64,000 nucleotides of DNA from Acidobacteriota bacterium (GTDB lineage: Bacteria > Acidobacteriota > Terriglobia > Bryobacterales > Bryobacteraceae): the NCBI GenBank assembly GCA_947470805.1, contig CANIVU010000005.1:62001-126000 (forward strand). The letters run 5' to 3'. The position numbers were made by a program, and so were the translations under genes. Each line of letters begins with the position of its first letter. The stretch's first letter is position 1. The notes under the pieces are model-generated. The model ran no database searches. It was given only the letters and a program-made list of their open reading frames with translations, and had not been told where the DNA came from. Of the stretch, positions 42,429 through 50,882 are shown in pieces.

Positions 42429-43985
42429 ATGCATCGGCGGCAATTCCTCTCCCTCTGCGCGGCCCTCCCGGCCTACACCCAAGCCCCTCCCAAACGTCCC
42501 AATATCGTCATTCTCCTCGCCGACGATCTCGGTTTCTCCGACATCGGCTGCTACGGCTCGGAGATCGAAACCCCCAATATCGACGCGCTCGCCGCCCGCG
42601 GCACCCGCTACTCCCAGTTCTACAACTGCGCCCGCTGCTGCCCCACTCGCGCCGCCCTCATGACCGGCCTCTACCCCCACCAGGCCGGCGTCGGCCACAT
42701 GGTCGATGACTACGGCCGCCCCGGCTACCGCGGCAATCTCAGCCAGGATTGCCCCACCATCGCCGAAACCCTCCGCGCCACCGGCTACCGCACCGCCATG
42801 GCCGGCAAGTGGCATCTGACGCCCTCCGATGGCAACCGCGCCAACTGGCCCACCCGTCGCGGTTTCGAACGCTTTTACGGGACAATTGCCTCCATCCGCA
42901 GCTACTACCAGCCCCCCACCCTCGCCGAACAGGAACAGGACATCCCCGAAACGCCCAAGGACTTCTACTACACAGATGCAATCGCCGCGAAAGCCATCGA
43001 AGCCATCCGCGCCTTCGGCAACCAGCCCTTTTTCATCTACACCGCCTTCACCGCCCCCCACTGGCCCCTCCACGCCCTCGAACCCGATATCGCCCGCCAC
43101 GAAAAGCGCTACGCCGCCGGCTGGGATTCCATCCGCGCCGCCCGTGTCGCCAAACAAAAACAGCTCGGCCTGGCCCTCGAAACCGCCCCTCGCGCCCCCG
43201 AAGTCCCCGCCTGGGCCGACGCTCCCGACAAGCCCTGGCAAGCCCGCCGCATGGCCGTCTTCGCTGCCATGGTCGAACGGATGGACCGCGCCATCGGCCG
43301 CATCGTCGCCGCCCTCCGCGACCAGGGTCAGCTCGAAAACACCCTCATCCTCTTCGCCTCCGATAACGGCGGCTGCGCCGAAGAGATGGCCTCCGACATG
43401 TCCCCGGCCGAAAAGAAGTCCCGCAAAATGCCCGAAAAAACCCGAGACGGCCGCCCTATCCGCTACGGCAATCTCCCCGCCGTCATGCCCGGCCCCGAAG
43501 ATACCTACCAGAGCTACGCCGCCAACTGGGCCCACGTCTCCAACACCCCCTTCCGCCGCTTTAAACACTGGACCCACGAAGGCGGCATCGCCAGCCCCCT
43601 CATCCTCCACTGGCCCGGCCGCATCCCCGCCGGCGCCTGGAAACACTCCCCCGCCCACATCATCGATCTCTTTCCCACCTTCTGCGCCCTCGCCAACACC
43701 AAACCTTCGAAACCCATCGAAGGCCTCGATCTCTTAAAATCACCCCCCGCCTCCCGCCGCCTCTTCTGGGAACACGAAGGCAACCAAGCCTTCCGCGATG
43801 GCGATTGGAAACTGGTCCGCGAACACGCCAAACCCTGGGAACTCTATAACCTCAAACAGGACCGCACCGAACTCCACGACCTCGCCCGCTCCCAACCCCG
43901 CCGCGTCGAAGAAATGGCCCGACAATGGCAGCAATGGGCCGACCGCGTCGGCGCATTACCCTGGAAGAGTTGGGAACAAAAATGA
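42429..43985 (+). CDS. Arylsulfatase-type sulfatase, Tat-like export
   Basis: 518 residues. Signal with RRQFL (MHRRQFLSLCAALPAYTQAP). Metal site LLADDLGFSDIGCYG (D32/D33), formylglycine motif CCPTRAALMTG with Cys70 as the modified residue (C-x-P-x-R), KWHLTPSDG and LFASDNGGCAEEM (second Asp/Asn). Class I sulfatase; it needs the formylglycine-generating enzyme, not found in the window. The cupin gene after it overlaps by 4 bp, so it is one operon. Polysaccharide or steroid sulfate esters are possible substrates. Confidence 0.9.
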   Translation: MHRRQFLSLCAALPAYTQAPPKRPNIVILLADDLGFSDIGCYGSEIETPNIDALAARGTRYSQFYNCARCCPTRAALMTGLYPHQAGVGHMVDDYGRPGYRGNLSQDCPTIAETLRATGYRTAMAGKWHLTPSDGNRANWPTRRGFERFYGTIASIRSYYQPPTLAEQEQDIPETPKDFYYTDAIAAKAIEAIRAFGNQPFFIYTAFTAPHWPLHALEPDIARHEKRYAAGWDSIRAARVAKQKQLGLALETAPRAPEVPAWADAPDKPWQARRMAVFAAMVERMDRAIGRIVAALRDQGQLENTLILFASDNGGCAEEMASDMSPAEKKSRKMPEKTRDGRPIRYGNLPAVMPGPEDTYQSYAANWAHVSNTPFRRFKHWTHEGGIASPLILHWPGRIPAGAWKHSPAHIIDLFPTFCALANTKPSKPIEGLDLLKSPPASRRLFWEHEGNQAFRDGDWKLVREHAKPWELYNLKQDRTELHDLARSQPRRVEEMARQWQQWADRVGALPWKSWEQK

Positions 43986-44347
43986 ACAACCCCGTCAATC
44001 TCGCCCAAGCCTTCAGCACGTTCCACGAACACTGGCGCCCCCGCATCGCCGGCACTCTCAACGACTACGTCATCAAAATCGTCAAATTCCAAGGCGAATT
44101 CGTCTGGCATAAACATGACGACACCGACGAACTCTTCCTCGTCCACAAAGGCGAAATGATCGTCCGCTTCCGCGACCGCGACGTCCCCCTCAAAGCCGGC
44201 GAATTCTTCATCATCCCCAAAGGCGTCGAACACATCACCGTCGCCGAAAACGAATGCGAAGCCCTGCTCTTCGAACTCGCCGGAACCCGCAACACCGGCG
44301 ACGTCGAGGACAGCGAAAAAACCGCCCCCACCGAACCCGCCATTTAG
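43982..44347 (+). CDS. Cupin-domain protein
   Basis: 121 residues from the ATG at 43982, which overlaps the sulfatase stop (ATGA). Single cupin barrel: GEFVWHKHDDTDELFLVHKG (H-x-H-x4-E metal ligands), then LKAGEFFIIPKGVEHITVAE (G-x5-P-x-G-x2-H). Metal site complete (His, His, Glu, His). Such stand-alone cupins are often small-molecule sensors or isomerases. Translational coupling to the sulfatase suggests it acts on the product, which is inference. The 3' end meets a minus-strand gene with a 4-bp overlap. Confidence 0.85.
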   Translation: MNNPVNLAQAFSTFHEHWRPRIAGTLNDYVIKIVKFQGEFVWHKHDDTDELFLVHKGEMIVRFRDRDVPLKAGEFFIIPKGVEHITVAENECEALLFELAGTRNTGDVEDSEKTAPTEPAI

Positions 44348-44655
44348 CGCAAAACGAAAAACCACACCGGCGCCGCCACCGCCGCCAACCCCAGTCCCGC
44401 CGTCCACCACCCCGGCCACCACCGGAAACTCACCCCCGCCAAAACAAAATTGCCCAACGTAAACAGCGGCATCGTCACCAGCAAATCAATCCGGATCCAC
44501 TCCGCCACCGGCCGCAGCACAAACGACACTTCGTGGAACGCCAACAGCACGTTCACAAACGCCGCCACCCACGCCCACGGGCGTCCCGCCATCCGCGCCA
44601 GCGATAAAGAACATACCGCACCCGCGCCGAATATCGCCGCCAGGGCTGGAACCAT
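44344..44655 (-). CDS. Small three- to four-helix membrane protein
   Basis: 103 residues. Hydrophobic stretches near 4-22, 27-44, 60-78 and 85-102 (AIFGAGAVCSLSLARMAGRP, VAAFVNVLLAFHEVSFVLRP, LVTMPLFTLGNFVLAGVSFR, AGLGLAAVAAPVWFFVLR). No family recognised. It is convergent with the cupin gene (4-bp overlap). Codon use is like its neighbours, and the C-rich + strand is maintained. Confidence 0.55.
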   Translation of the reverse strand: MVPALAAIFGAGAVCSLSLARMAGRPWAWVAAFVNVLLAFHEVSFVLRPVAEWIRIDLLVTMPLFTLGNFVLAGVSFRWWPGWWTAGLGLAAVAAPVWFFVLR

Positions 44656-44765
44656 ATCTGCCGATTAAAGCCCATTTCACGCCGTTGAACAATCGGTTGG
44701 AACCATTAGGCTGGAATCAGGTTGAACCCCCCTCCCGGAATGCCGTACCCTCAAGATAGGTACAC

Positions 44766-46220
44766 ATGCGCACGCTTTTCCTGAATCCGCCGTCATTCGA
44801 GGGGTTTGATGGTGGCGCCAGCTCGCGCTGGCCGGCTTCCCGCGAAATCGAATCCTACTGGTATCCGGTCTGGTTGACCTACCCCGCCGGTATGTTGCCC
44901 GATTCGAAACTGCTCGACGCGCCGCCCCACAAGGTGTCCATCGAACAGACCGTCGCCATGGCCAAGGACTTCGAACTCCTCGTCCTGTTCACCTCCACCC
45001 CCGGGTTCCACGTCGACGCCAAAATGGCGTCCATGATGAAGGACATCAACCCGAAAATGAAGGTGTGCTTCGTCGGGCCTCCCGTCACCGTCGAACCGGA
45101 AAAGTGCCTCCGCTCCTCCAAAGCCATCGATTTCGTCGTCCGCAAAGAGTTCGATCACCAGATCGTCGACTTCGCCAACGGCAAGCCCCTCGAAGAACTC
45201 CCCGGCGTCAGCTTCCGCAAAGGCGATGGCTTCTGGCACAATCCCGACGGCCCCGTCATCGAAGATCTCGACTCGCTCCCTTGGGCCTCCAAAGTCTACA
45301 AGCGCGATCTCGATTTCACCCGCTACAACGTCCCGTTCCTCAAGAACCCCTTCGTCTCCATCTACACCTCCCGCGGCTGCCCTGCCCAGTGTACGTTCTG
45401 TCTCTGGCCCCAAACCCACTCCGGCCACCGCTGGCGCTTGCGCTCCGTCGCCGACGTCGTCAACGAAGTCAAATGGATCAAGGAAAACTTCCCCGGTATC
45501 CAGGAAGTCTTCTTCGATGACGACACGTTCAACTACCGCAAAGAACGCACCATCCAGATGTGTAAGGAACTCGCCAAGGTCGGCATGACCTGGTCCTGCA
45601 CCTCGCGCGTGACGACAGATTACGACACCCTCGCCGCCATGAAGGACGCCGGCGGCCGCCTCATGATCGTCGGCTACGAATCCGGCGACCAGCAGATCTT
45701 GAAGAACATCAAGAAGGGCGCCACCGTCGACATGGCCCGGCGTTTTACCACCAACGCCCACAAGCTCGGTCTCAAGATCCATGCCGACTTCATCATCGGC
45801 CTCCCCGGTGAAACCCGCGAGTCCATCGAAACGACAATCAACTTCGCCAAGGAACTGGACTGCGAAACCATCCAGGTCTCCCTCGCCCATCCCTACCCCG
45901 GCACCGAGTTCTACGATCACGTCGTCAAAAACGAGCTCATCACCCTCGATTCCATGACCGACGAAATGGGCCACCAGCTGCCCAACATCATCTACCCCGG
46001 TCTCGATCGCGGCGAACTCGTCGGCTCCGTCGAACGCTTCTACTCCGAATACTACTTCCGTCCCAAGGCCGCCTGGCGCATCGTCCGCAACGCCATGTTC
46101 GACGCCAACGACCGCAAGCGCCTCTACAAGGAAGCCCGCGAATACCTCGCCCTCCGCAGCAAGCGCAAGCAGTTCGTCAAGGATCAGAAGCAGGCCTCGC
46201 TCGCCAGTGCCAACCACTAG
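44766..46220 (+). CDS. hpnJ: Hopanoid-associated radical SAM enzyme HpnJ
   Basis: 484 residues. N-terminal B12-binding-like domain (MRTLFLNPPSFEGFDGGASS, the HpnJ opening), then the radical SAM cluster motif SRGCPAQCTFCLW with Cys205, Cys209 and Cys212, GQQ-type GYESGDQQILKNIKKG and IHADFIIGLPGETRESIETT. HpnJ is required to make the cyclitol-ether head group of bacteriohopanepolyols, acting on glucosaminyl bacteriohopanetetrol. It opens a four-gene unit with two EamA-type proteins and hpnI. The squalene-hopene cyclase and hpnK are not in the window. Confidence 0.9.
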   Translation: MRTLFLNPPSFEGFDGGASSRWPASREIESYWYPVWLTYPAGMLPDSKLLDAPPHKVSIEQTVAMAKDFELLVLFTSTPGFHVDAKMASMMKDINPKMKVCFVGPPVTVEPEKCLRSSKAIDFVVRKEFDHQIVDFANGKPLEELPGVSFRKGDGFWHNPDGPVIEDLDSLPWASKVYKRDLDFTRYNVPFLKNPFVSIYTSRGCPAQCTFCLWPQTHSGHRWRLRSVADVVNEVKWIKENFPGIQEVFFDDDTFNYRKERTIQMCKELAKVGMTWSCTSRVTTDYDTLAAMKDAGGRLMIVGYESGDQQILKNIKKGATVDMARRFTTNAHKLGLKIHADFIIGLPGETRESIETTINFAKELDCETIQVSLAHPYPGTEFYDHVVKNELITLDSMTDEMGHQLPNIIYPGLDRGELVGSVERFYSEYYFRPKAAWRIVRNAMFDANDRKRLYKEAREYLALRSKRKQFVKDQKQASLASANH

Positions 46221-46617
46221 CGCCGCAAGCGAAAAACTGGTCTGGAAAACGCGGCTCTTCGCCGCCATCGTCGTCCTCACCAACGTCACCGGCAATTTCG
46301 CCCTCTCCTGGGGCATCAAACACGGAGCCGCCATGGACGGCTCCGCCTGGTCGTTCGTCCGCGTCATCTTCGACCCCTGGGTCTTCTGCGGCATCCTCCT
46401 CCTATCCGGCTGGGTCCTCTCCCGCATGGCCCTCCTCAGCTGGGCGGACTTGAGCTACGTCATCCCCGTCACCTCCGTCGGCTTCGTCATGAACGCCATC
46501 ATGGGTGCCGTCTTCCTCGGCGAAATCATCACCCCCACCCGCTGGCTCGGAACGCTTTGCATCGTTGGCGGCACCGTCCTGGTCGGCCTCACCGCCCCCA
46601 AAACGGAGACCCAATAA
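46207..46617 (+). CDS. Four-helix EamA/SMR-type half-transporter 1
   Basis: 136 residues, four membrane helices (AAIVVLTNVTGNFALSWGIK, VFCGILLLSGWVLSRMALLS, SYVIPVTSVGFVMNAIMGAV, LGTLCIVGGTVLVGLTAPK). The LGEIITPTRWLGTLCIVGGT segment is the EamA pattern, but only one half-unit is present. It starts 14 bp before the end of hpnJ and is followed by a paralogue whose start overlaps its stop. Half-size pairs of this kind (for example ArnE/ArnF) form heterodimers that flip lipid-linked sugars. A role in hopanoid flipping is inferred from position. Confidence 0.8.
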   Translation: MPTTSAASEKLVWKTRLFAAIVVLTNVTGNFALSWGIKHGAAMDGSAWSFVRVIFDPWVFCGILLLSGWVLSRMALLSWADLSYVIPVTSVGFVMNAIMGAVFLGEIITPTRWLGTLCIVGGTVLVGLTAPKTETQ

Positions 46618-46979
46618 TGGCCTGGCTCTACGTCGCCATCATCGTCATTTCCACCGTCGCCAGTGACCTCCTCCAAAGCTGGGAAATGAAGCGCCAGGGC
46701 GAAGTCACCGATTTCGGCGTCGGCGGCATCGGCCGCCTCCTGAAACTCCTCCTCACCAAAGGCCCCCTCATCGGGTCCATCATCTTCCTCGCCATTTCTT
46801 TCTATGCGTTCCTCGCCCTCCTAGCCGTGGCCGACTTAAGCTTCGCCGTCCCCGCCACCGCCTTAAGCCTGGTCGCCGAAACCATCCTCGCCCGCCTCGT
46901 CCTCAAGGAACGCGTCACCCCCGCCCGCTGGGGCGGCACCGTCCTCGTCGCCATCGGCGTCGCTCTTCTGGCACTCTAG
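46617..46979 (+). CDS. Four-helix EamA/SMR-type half-transporter 2
   Basis: 120 residues from ATG 46617, overlapping the previous stop by one base. Four helices: LYVAIIVISTVASDLLQSWE, GSIIFLAISFYAFLALLAVA, FAVPATALSLVAETILARLV and RWGGTVLVAIGVALLAL. Shares the pattern P-A-R-W-x-G-T-x-L-x-A-x-G with its neighbour. The first helices differ, so the two are a diverged pair, not recent duplicates. Its stop is 10 bp from the hpnI start. Confidence 0.8.
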   Translation: MAWLYVAIIVISTVASDLLQSWEMKRQGEVTDFGVGGIGRLLKLLLTKGPLIGSIIFLAISFYAFLALLAVADLSFAVPATALSLVAETILARLVLKERVTPARWGGTVLVAIGVALLAL

Positions 46980-46989
46980 AGAATCCCCC

Positions 46990-48087
46990 ATGGACTGGCT
47001 GTTTCTCATCCCCATCGGCTACCAGTTCGTCGCGCTCATTGCGTGCATCAAACGCATGTTCCAGACGCGCCCCCAGCCGGAGGCCATGCCCCCCATCTCC
47101 ATCCTCAAGCCCGTCCGCGGGGCCGACCCCCTCTTCTACTCCGTCGTCTGCTCCCACGCCCAACAGGATTACCCCCACTTCGAACTCCTCTTCGCCGTCG
47201 CCGATATGGACGACCCCGCCGTTCCCATCATTGAACGCGCCATCGCCGAATTCCCGAACCGCCGCATCCGCCTGATCGTCCGAAATACCCAAACCCCTAA
47301 CCCCAAAGTCGGCGCCCTCATCGACCTCGAAAAGGAAGCCCTCTACGACGTCTTCCTCGTCAACGATGGCGACATCCGCGTCCCCCAGGGCTACCTGAAA
47401 ACGTTAGCCGCCGAACTCGAACAACCCAACACCGGCCTCGTCACCGCCCTTTACCGCGCCCGCGCCGAACACCTCCCCGGCCAAGTGGAGGCCCTCGGCG
47501 TCTCCACCGATTTCGCTCCCTCCACACTAGTCGCCCCTTTCGTCGGCGTCACCGAATTCGCCATGGGCTCCACCCTCTTCTTCCGCCGTAGCGATCTCAA
47601 TGCCATCGGCGGTTTCGCCGCCCTCGGCGACTACCTCGCCGACGACTACCAACTCGGCCGCCTCATCACCCGCGCCGGAAAGCGCACCCACCTCTCCGCC
47701 TGCATCGTCGAAACCAGCCTCGGCGCCCAAACCTGGCGCGACGCCTGGGAGCACCAGCTCCGCTGGGCCCGCACCATCCGCGTCTCCCGCGGCGGCGTCC
47801 TGGGCTACCTCGGCTTGCCCGTCACCTTCGGCACGCTATGGGCCCTGGTGGCGTTCCTCACCGGCCATCCCTACATGGGCTTCATCATATTCGCCCTCCG
47901 TTTCAACGTCGCCGTCCTCGCCGGCTTGATGATCCTCGAAGACCGCAACGTCGTCTTCCGCCTCTCCCTCCTGCCCCTCCGCGACATGGCCGGCGTCGCC
48001 ATCTGGTTCGCCGGCCTCTTCGGCAACACAGTCGAATGGGGCGGCCGCCGTCTCACCCTCCATCCCGACGGTCGCATCCGTGACTGA
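46990..48087 (+). CDS. hpnI: Hopanoid-associated glycosyltransferase HpnI
   Basis: 365 residues. N-terminal helix (MDWLFLIPIGYQFVALIACI), a GT21-type catalytic domain (PPISILKPVRGADPLFYSVV; VFLVNDGDIRVPQ with D-x-D; DYLADDYQLG; and the HQLRWART motif, i.e. the D, D, Q-x-x-RW set of ceramide-glucosyltransferase-like enzymes), then C-terminal helices (YLGLPVTFGTLWALVAFLTG). HpnI transfers N-acetylglucosamine to bacteriohopanetetrol. The usual deacetylase HpnK is not found here. Last gene of the hopanoid unit; the tRNA follows after 59 bp. Confidence 0.9.
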   Translation: MDWLFLIPIGYQFVALIACIKRMFQTRPQPEAMPPISILKPVRGADPLFYSVVCSHAQQDYPHFELLFAVADMDDPAVPIIERAIAEFPNRRIRLIVRNTQTPNPKVGALIDLEKEALYDVFLVNDGDIRVPQGYLKTLAAELEQPNTGLVTALYRARAEHLPGQVEALGVSTDFAPSTLVAPFVGVTEFAMGSTLFFRRSDLNAIGGFAALGDYLADDYQLGRLITRAGKRTHLSACIVETSLGAQTWRDAWEHQLRWARTIRVSRGGVLGYLGLPVTFGTLWALVAFLTGHPYMGFIIFALRFNVAVLAGLMILEDRNVVFRLSLLPLRDMAGVAIWFAGLFGNTVEWGGRRLTLHPDGRIRD

Positions 48088-48146
48088 AAAATCTCCCCCC
48101 ATTCCCACGCCAATCGTGGTATTCTAAAAGACGTCACGCCGTTTAT

Positions 48147-48223
48147 GCGCCCGTAGCTCAGCTGGATAGAGCGTCTGGCTACGAACCAGAAGGCCGGGTG
48201 TTCGAATCACTCCGGGCGCACCA
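48147..48223 (+). tRNA. tRNA-Arg (ACG anticodon)
   Basis: 77 bases including an encoded CCA. Acceptor arm GCGCCCG pairs with CGGGCGC before ACCA; D arm GCTCAGCTGGATAGAGC; anticodon stem TCTGG/CCAGA around the loop CTACGAA (anticodon ACG); T arm GGGTG-TTCGAAT-CACTC. Every stem closes. A 57-bp direct repeat begins 27 bp downstream, which makes this tRNA the likely anchor of the element. Confidence 0.95.
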
Positions 48224-48249
48224 TAAAAAACTCCGACATATAGTTCGTT

Positions 48250-48306
48250 GAGTGCCGTGACTAGGTTCGGGAACACAGCGCCGTTTAGGTCGCTGTGCCG
48301 GATTTT
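48250..48306. repeat. Left 57-bp direct repeat, candidate att site
   Basis: Identical base for base to 50872-50928. It contains arms CACAGCG and CGCTGTG around a 10-bp centre, a form that suits a recombinase crossover site. On the minus strand it encodes the last part of the recombinase (IRHSDLNGAVFPNLVTAL). Confidence 0.9.
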
Positions 48307-48849
48307 GTGCGGGGTCTGTGTTTCCTGGGCTTTTCGCATTGCCTCTGGCACCTGCGGGTGGACAGAGTGCCTCGTCGTGGAGAAGTCGCTGTGTCCGGCC
48401 AGGTAGGCCAGCGTGTACGGGTCCATGACAGCCGCCCACCGGGTGAGGCAGGTACGCCGGAACGTGTAGATGGGGCAGCGACAGACTTCGGCCAACTCGC
48501 ACGCCGCCGTGTGCTGCTTCTTGATGCTGAACGGTTCAATGTGACCGCTCCGCGTGGGGGCAGGGAACACCCACTCCGAATCACCGGCAAGCGTCCGCCG
48601 CATCTCCAGCACGCTTCGCTCATTGTCCAATTCGTCCAGTAAAGCCGGCTGCCACTCGACGGCGCGTTTCGTCCTCTTCGAGATTCTTTGTTACGGAGAG
48701 GTCCATAACAGTCACGCCTTGGCCTGCGCAATTCGGTGCCCGGTTTTCGCCCCGTCGCGCCAGGCGGCATTCAATAGCCTCCCGTATAAAAAGCGAGCTT
48801 TCAATCGCTGCCATTCGGAATCGGTAGAATGCTAGTCAACTATCCTGCT

Positions 48850-48954
48850 ATGGAATGGATGAGCGATGTGCATGGGCGGGTGATTAGGGATTTGTTGACT
48901 GAGTCTCGCGCGCATTTAGAGGAGGCGTTTGCATGGATCGAAGAGCATTTCTGA
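48850..48954 (+). CDS. 34-codon frame overlapping the sulfatase start
   Basis: ATG 48850 gives MEWMSDVHGRVIRDLLTESR then AHLEEAFAWIEEHF, an amphipathic helical peptide. It ends 22 bp inside the sulfatase gene, which suggests translational coupling. It may be a small leader, or the end of a gene cut when the element formed. The GGAGG at 48920-48924, inside this frame, would serve the sulfatase start at 48933. Confidence 0.35.
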   Translation: MEWMSDVHGRVIRDLLTESRAHLEEAFAWIEEHF

Positions 48955-50570
48955 ATGCGTCGGCGACGACGGCGATGGCAGCACAGACGCCGGCGAGCGA
49001 GCCGCGATATGTGGACCGGCGAGCAGCGGCGCACGCATTCCGCCAGCGCGAGGGTGGACGGAAGCCACACATTTTTCTGATCTGCCTGGACATGGTGAGT
49101 CCTGATCATTTCCTGCCGGGGCGGCGTCTGCAACGCGAAATGGAGATGCCGGCGATTCGCGGGTTGGCGGCGGATGGAGTTACCTTCAATAACGCATTCT
49201 GCACAGTGCCGATCTGTACGCCTTCCCGCGCCTCCATGTACACGGGGAGGTATCCATATGTGTTGGCTAACCCTGGCGGAGGACTTGCGGGCCAGGAAGC
49301 GGAGTTGCGTGCGAACGACGTCATCTACCCGGAGTATCTGAAGGCCGCGGGTTACCGGACGAAGCATGTGGGCAAGAATCACACCGGGGCGCAGAAGTTT
49401 ATGGACGCCTTCGATGAGTTGGACAGCAATTGGAACCGGGCGATGCCGGTACTGCAGGAGGATGAGCGGTATCACGGGTACCTCGCGCGAATGGGAGTGC
49501 GATTGCCGCGCTATTCGCGACAGATACAACGGCTGGACATGGACCGCAAGACTCCGGTGGGGACGCTGGGTGGTTGGATTGAGCAGAGCGACGGCAAGGC
49601 TTTTCCGGTGGAGGGGCAGTACAGCTGGTATCTTTCCCAATGGGCGATCGAGCGTACGCGCGAGGCGCTGTCGCCTGGGCGAACGGCACCGTTGTACCTG
49701 CAACTGAACATCTACGATCCGCATAATCCGTTCACGATTCCGGACGGCTTCCAGAAACGCGAGGCCGACCTCAGGAAGGCAATCGAACTGCCGCTAAGTT
49801 ACAGGAATATGCTGGCGAGGGATTTTCGGCCGGAGGCGGGGGAACCGGCGATTTTAGATTTCCATCGCCGGTTATGGGGTTTATACGATCCGGAGAAGGC
49901 GCGCGACTACATGGTGGCGAATGCGCTAGCTATGGAGGTGATCGACCAGGCGCTAGGGCGTTTTCTGCACGCTTTGAAGGAGATGGGTATTTACGACGAA
50001 TCGTGGATCATTTTCACGGCCGATCACGGGGAGATGAATATGCATCACGCTCTGGTGGACAAGGGCGCATACCTGCACCCGGAAACACAGCGCGTACCGC
50101 TGGTGGTAAAGCCGCCGGTGAGTTTTGGCGCGGCGCGGGGAACGGTGGAGGCTCCGGTGTCTCTGCTCGACCTGGGTCCGACGATTTGTGACGCCGCGGG
50201 GGTGGCCCCGGAGGAGCGAATGGACGGCATTTCGTTGATTCCGTATCTGCGAGACCCGGCGGCACAGGGCGATCGCGACTTGGTCTTTCAGAATGGATGG
50301 CTTTCGACCGGTAATCCGGCCTGCGGTACACAGCGCTGGGAGCGGAACGGCCGACATCATTTTTTCGTCCACAACCTGGGTTCGGTTAGCGATGAGCTGT
50401 ACGACTTGAATGAGCCGGACGCACGCAACGTGGCGAGCGAACCGCAGGCGCAGGGTCTGCGCCGGGAGATGAGCCAGCGGATGTTCGCAATTCTGGAGAA
50501 GGATACGCGCTGGTCCGGTTACCGGACGGCATTTCGACTTCAACATTACGCTAACTTGAAAAAAGGCTGA
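48933..50570 (+). CDS. Sulfatase, cargo gene of the integrated element
   Basis: 545 residues with RRAFL Tat-like signal (MDRRAFLNASATTAMAAQTP). Formylglycine motif ICTPSRASMYTGRYP with Cys95 (CTPSR); front metal motif HIFLICLDMVSPDH (Asp53; second Asp of the usual pair is changed, reading LDMVSPDH); rear IIFTADHGEMNMHHALVDKG (Asp, His, Lys). Ends in a C-terminal subdomain (HHFFVHNLGSVSDELYDLNE). It differs strongly from the sulfatase at 42429, and its + strand is G-rich while the neighbouring genes are C-rich. It is the only intact large gene of the element. Alkyl or aryl sulfates or phosphonate esters could be the substrate. Confidence 0.85.
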   Translation: MDRRAFLNASATTAMAAQTPASEPRYVDRRAAAHAFRQREGGRKPHIFLICLDMVSPDHFLPGRRLQREMEMPAIRGLAADGVTFNNAFCTVPICTPSRASMYTGRYPYVLANPGGGLAGQEAELRANDVIYPEYLKAAGYRTKHVGKNHTGAQKFMDAFDELDSNWNRAMPVLQEDERYHGYLARMGVRLPRYSRQIQRLDMDRKTPVGTLGGWIEQSDGKAFPVEGQYSWYLSQWAIERTREALSPGRTAPLYLQLNIYDPHNPFTIPDGFQKREADLRKAIELPLSYRNMLARDFRPEAGEPAILDFHRRLWGLYDPEKARDYMVANALAMEVIDQALGRFLHALKEMGIYDESWIIFTADHGEMNMHHALVDKGAYLHPETQRVPLVVKPPVSFGAARGTVEAPVSLLDLGPTICDAAGVAPEERMDGISLIPYLRDPAAQGDRDLVFQNGWLSTGNPACGTQRWERNGRHHFFVHNLGSVSDELYDLNEPDARNVASEPQAQGLRREMSQRMFAILEKDTRWSGYRTAFRLQHYANLKKG

Positions 50571-50634
50571 GAGACTGCTCAGTCGCTCGCCGGCGCACGG
50601 CCGCTGATACCGCCGGATGATAGTATCCCAAACC

Positions 50635-50882
50635 ATGCGACTTTGGACGCTTGGCCTATGTTTACTTGTCGGATGCGCCCCCAATATCCCGCCACCTCCG
50701 ACTGTTCCTGCTGGAGCTGTGGGGAGGCTTTCAAGGAGGCCGGGGCCCGAGTCGAGCGCGACTTCAGCACTCCAGGCGGGAGGGCCGTGCGAATCTACCT
50801 TCCTCTTCGAGTCGCGATGGATATGACGGAAGCCCAAGCGAAGACTTTGGCGTTCGCCGCTGAATCCGACGGAGTGCCGTGA
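50635..50882 (+). pseudogene. Lipoprotein gene remnant with frameshift
   Basis: ATG 50635 opens MRLWTLGLCLLVGCAPNIPP, a signal with lipobox LVGC. The frame then loses sense, and the neighbouring frame carries on with EAGARVERDFSTPGGRAVRI and YLPLRVAMDMTEAQAKTLAF to a TGA at 50880-50882. The end lies in the right direct repeat. A frameshifted small lipoprotein is the simplest reading; a database match could show which frame is original. Confidence 0.4.

Larger units (their letters stand above)
48124..48690 (-). pseudogene. Tyrosine recombinase (integrase), truncated and catalytically dead
   Basis: The open stretch runs from after a TAA at 48693 to 48124. It matches only the C-terminal catalytic half: AVEWQPALLDELDNERSVLE, then IYTFRRTCLTRWAAVMDPYT and LAGHSDFSTTRHSVHPQVPE. 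The catalytic Arg is kept, the H of the HxxR motif reads Arg (FRRTCLTR instead of FRHTCLTR), and the catalytic Tyr is Ser (HSVHPQ instead of RYVHPQ). The N-terminal arm-binding domain is missing; another frame upstream (48712-48831) holds LNAAWRDGAKTGHRIAQAKA, a possible remnant. The 3' end reads through the tRNA on its opposite strand. So the element cannot move by itself. Confidence 0.8.

Noticed and set aside
48124-48246. Protein-coding tail reading AELRAHKRRDVF through the tRNA-Arg region
   Set aside because: It is the antisense of the tRNA gene read on past the recombinase; not a real domain.
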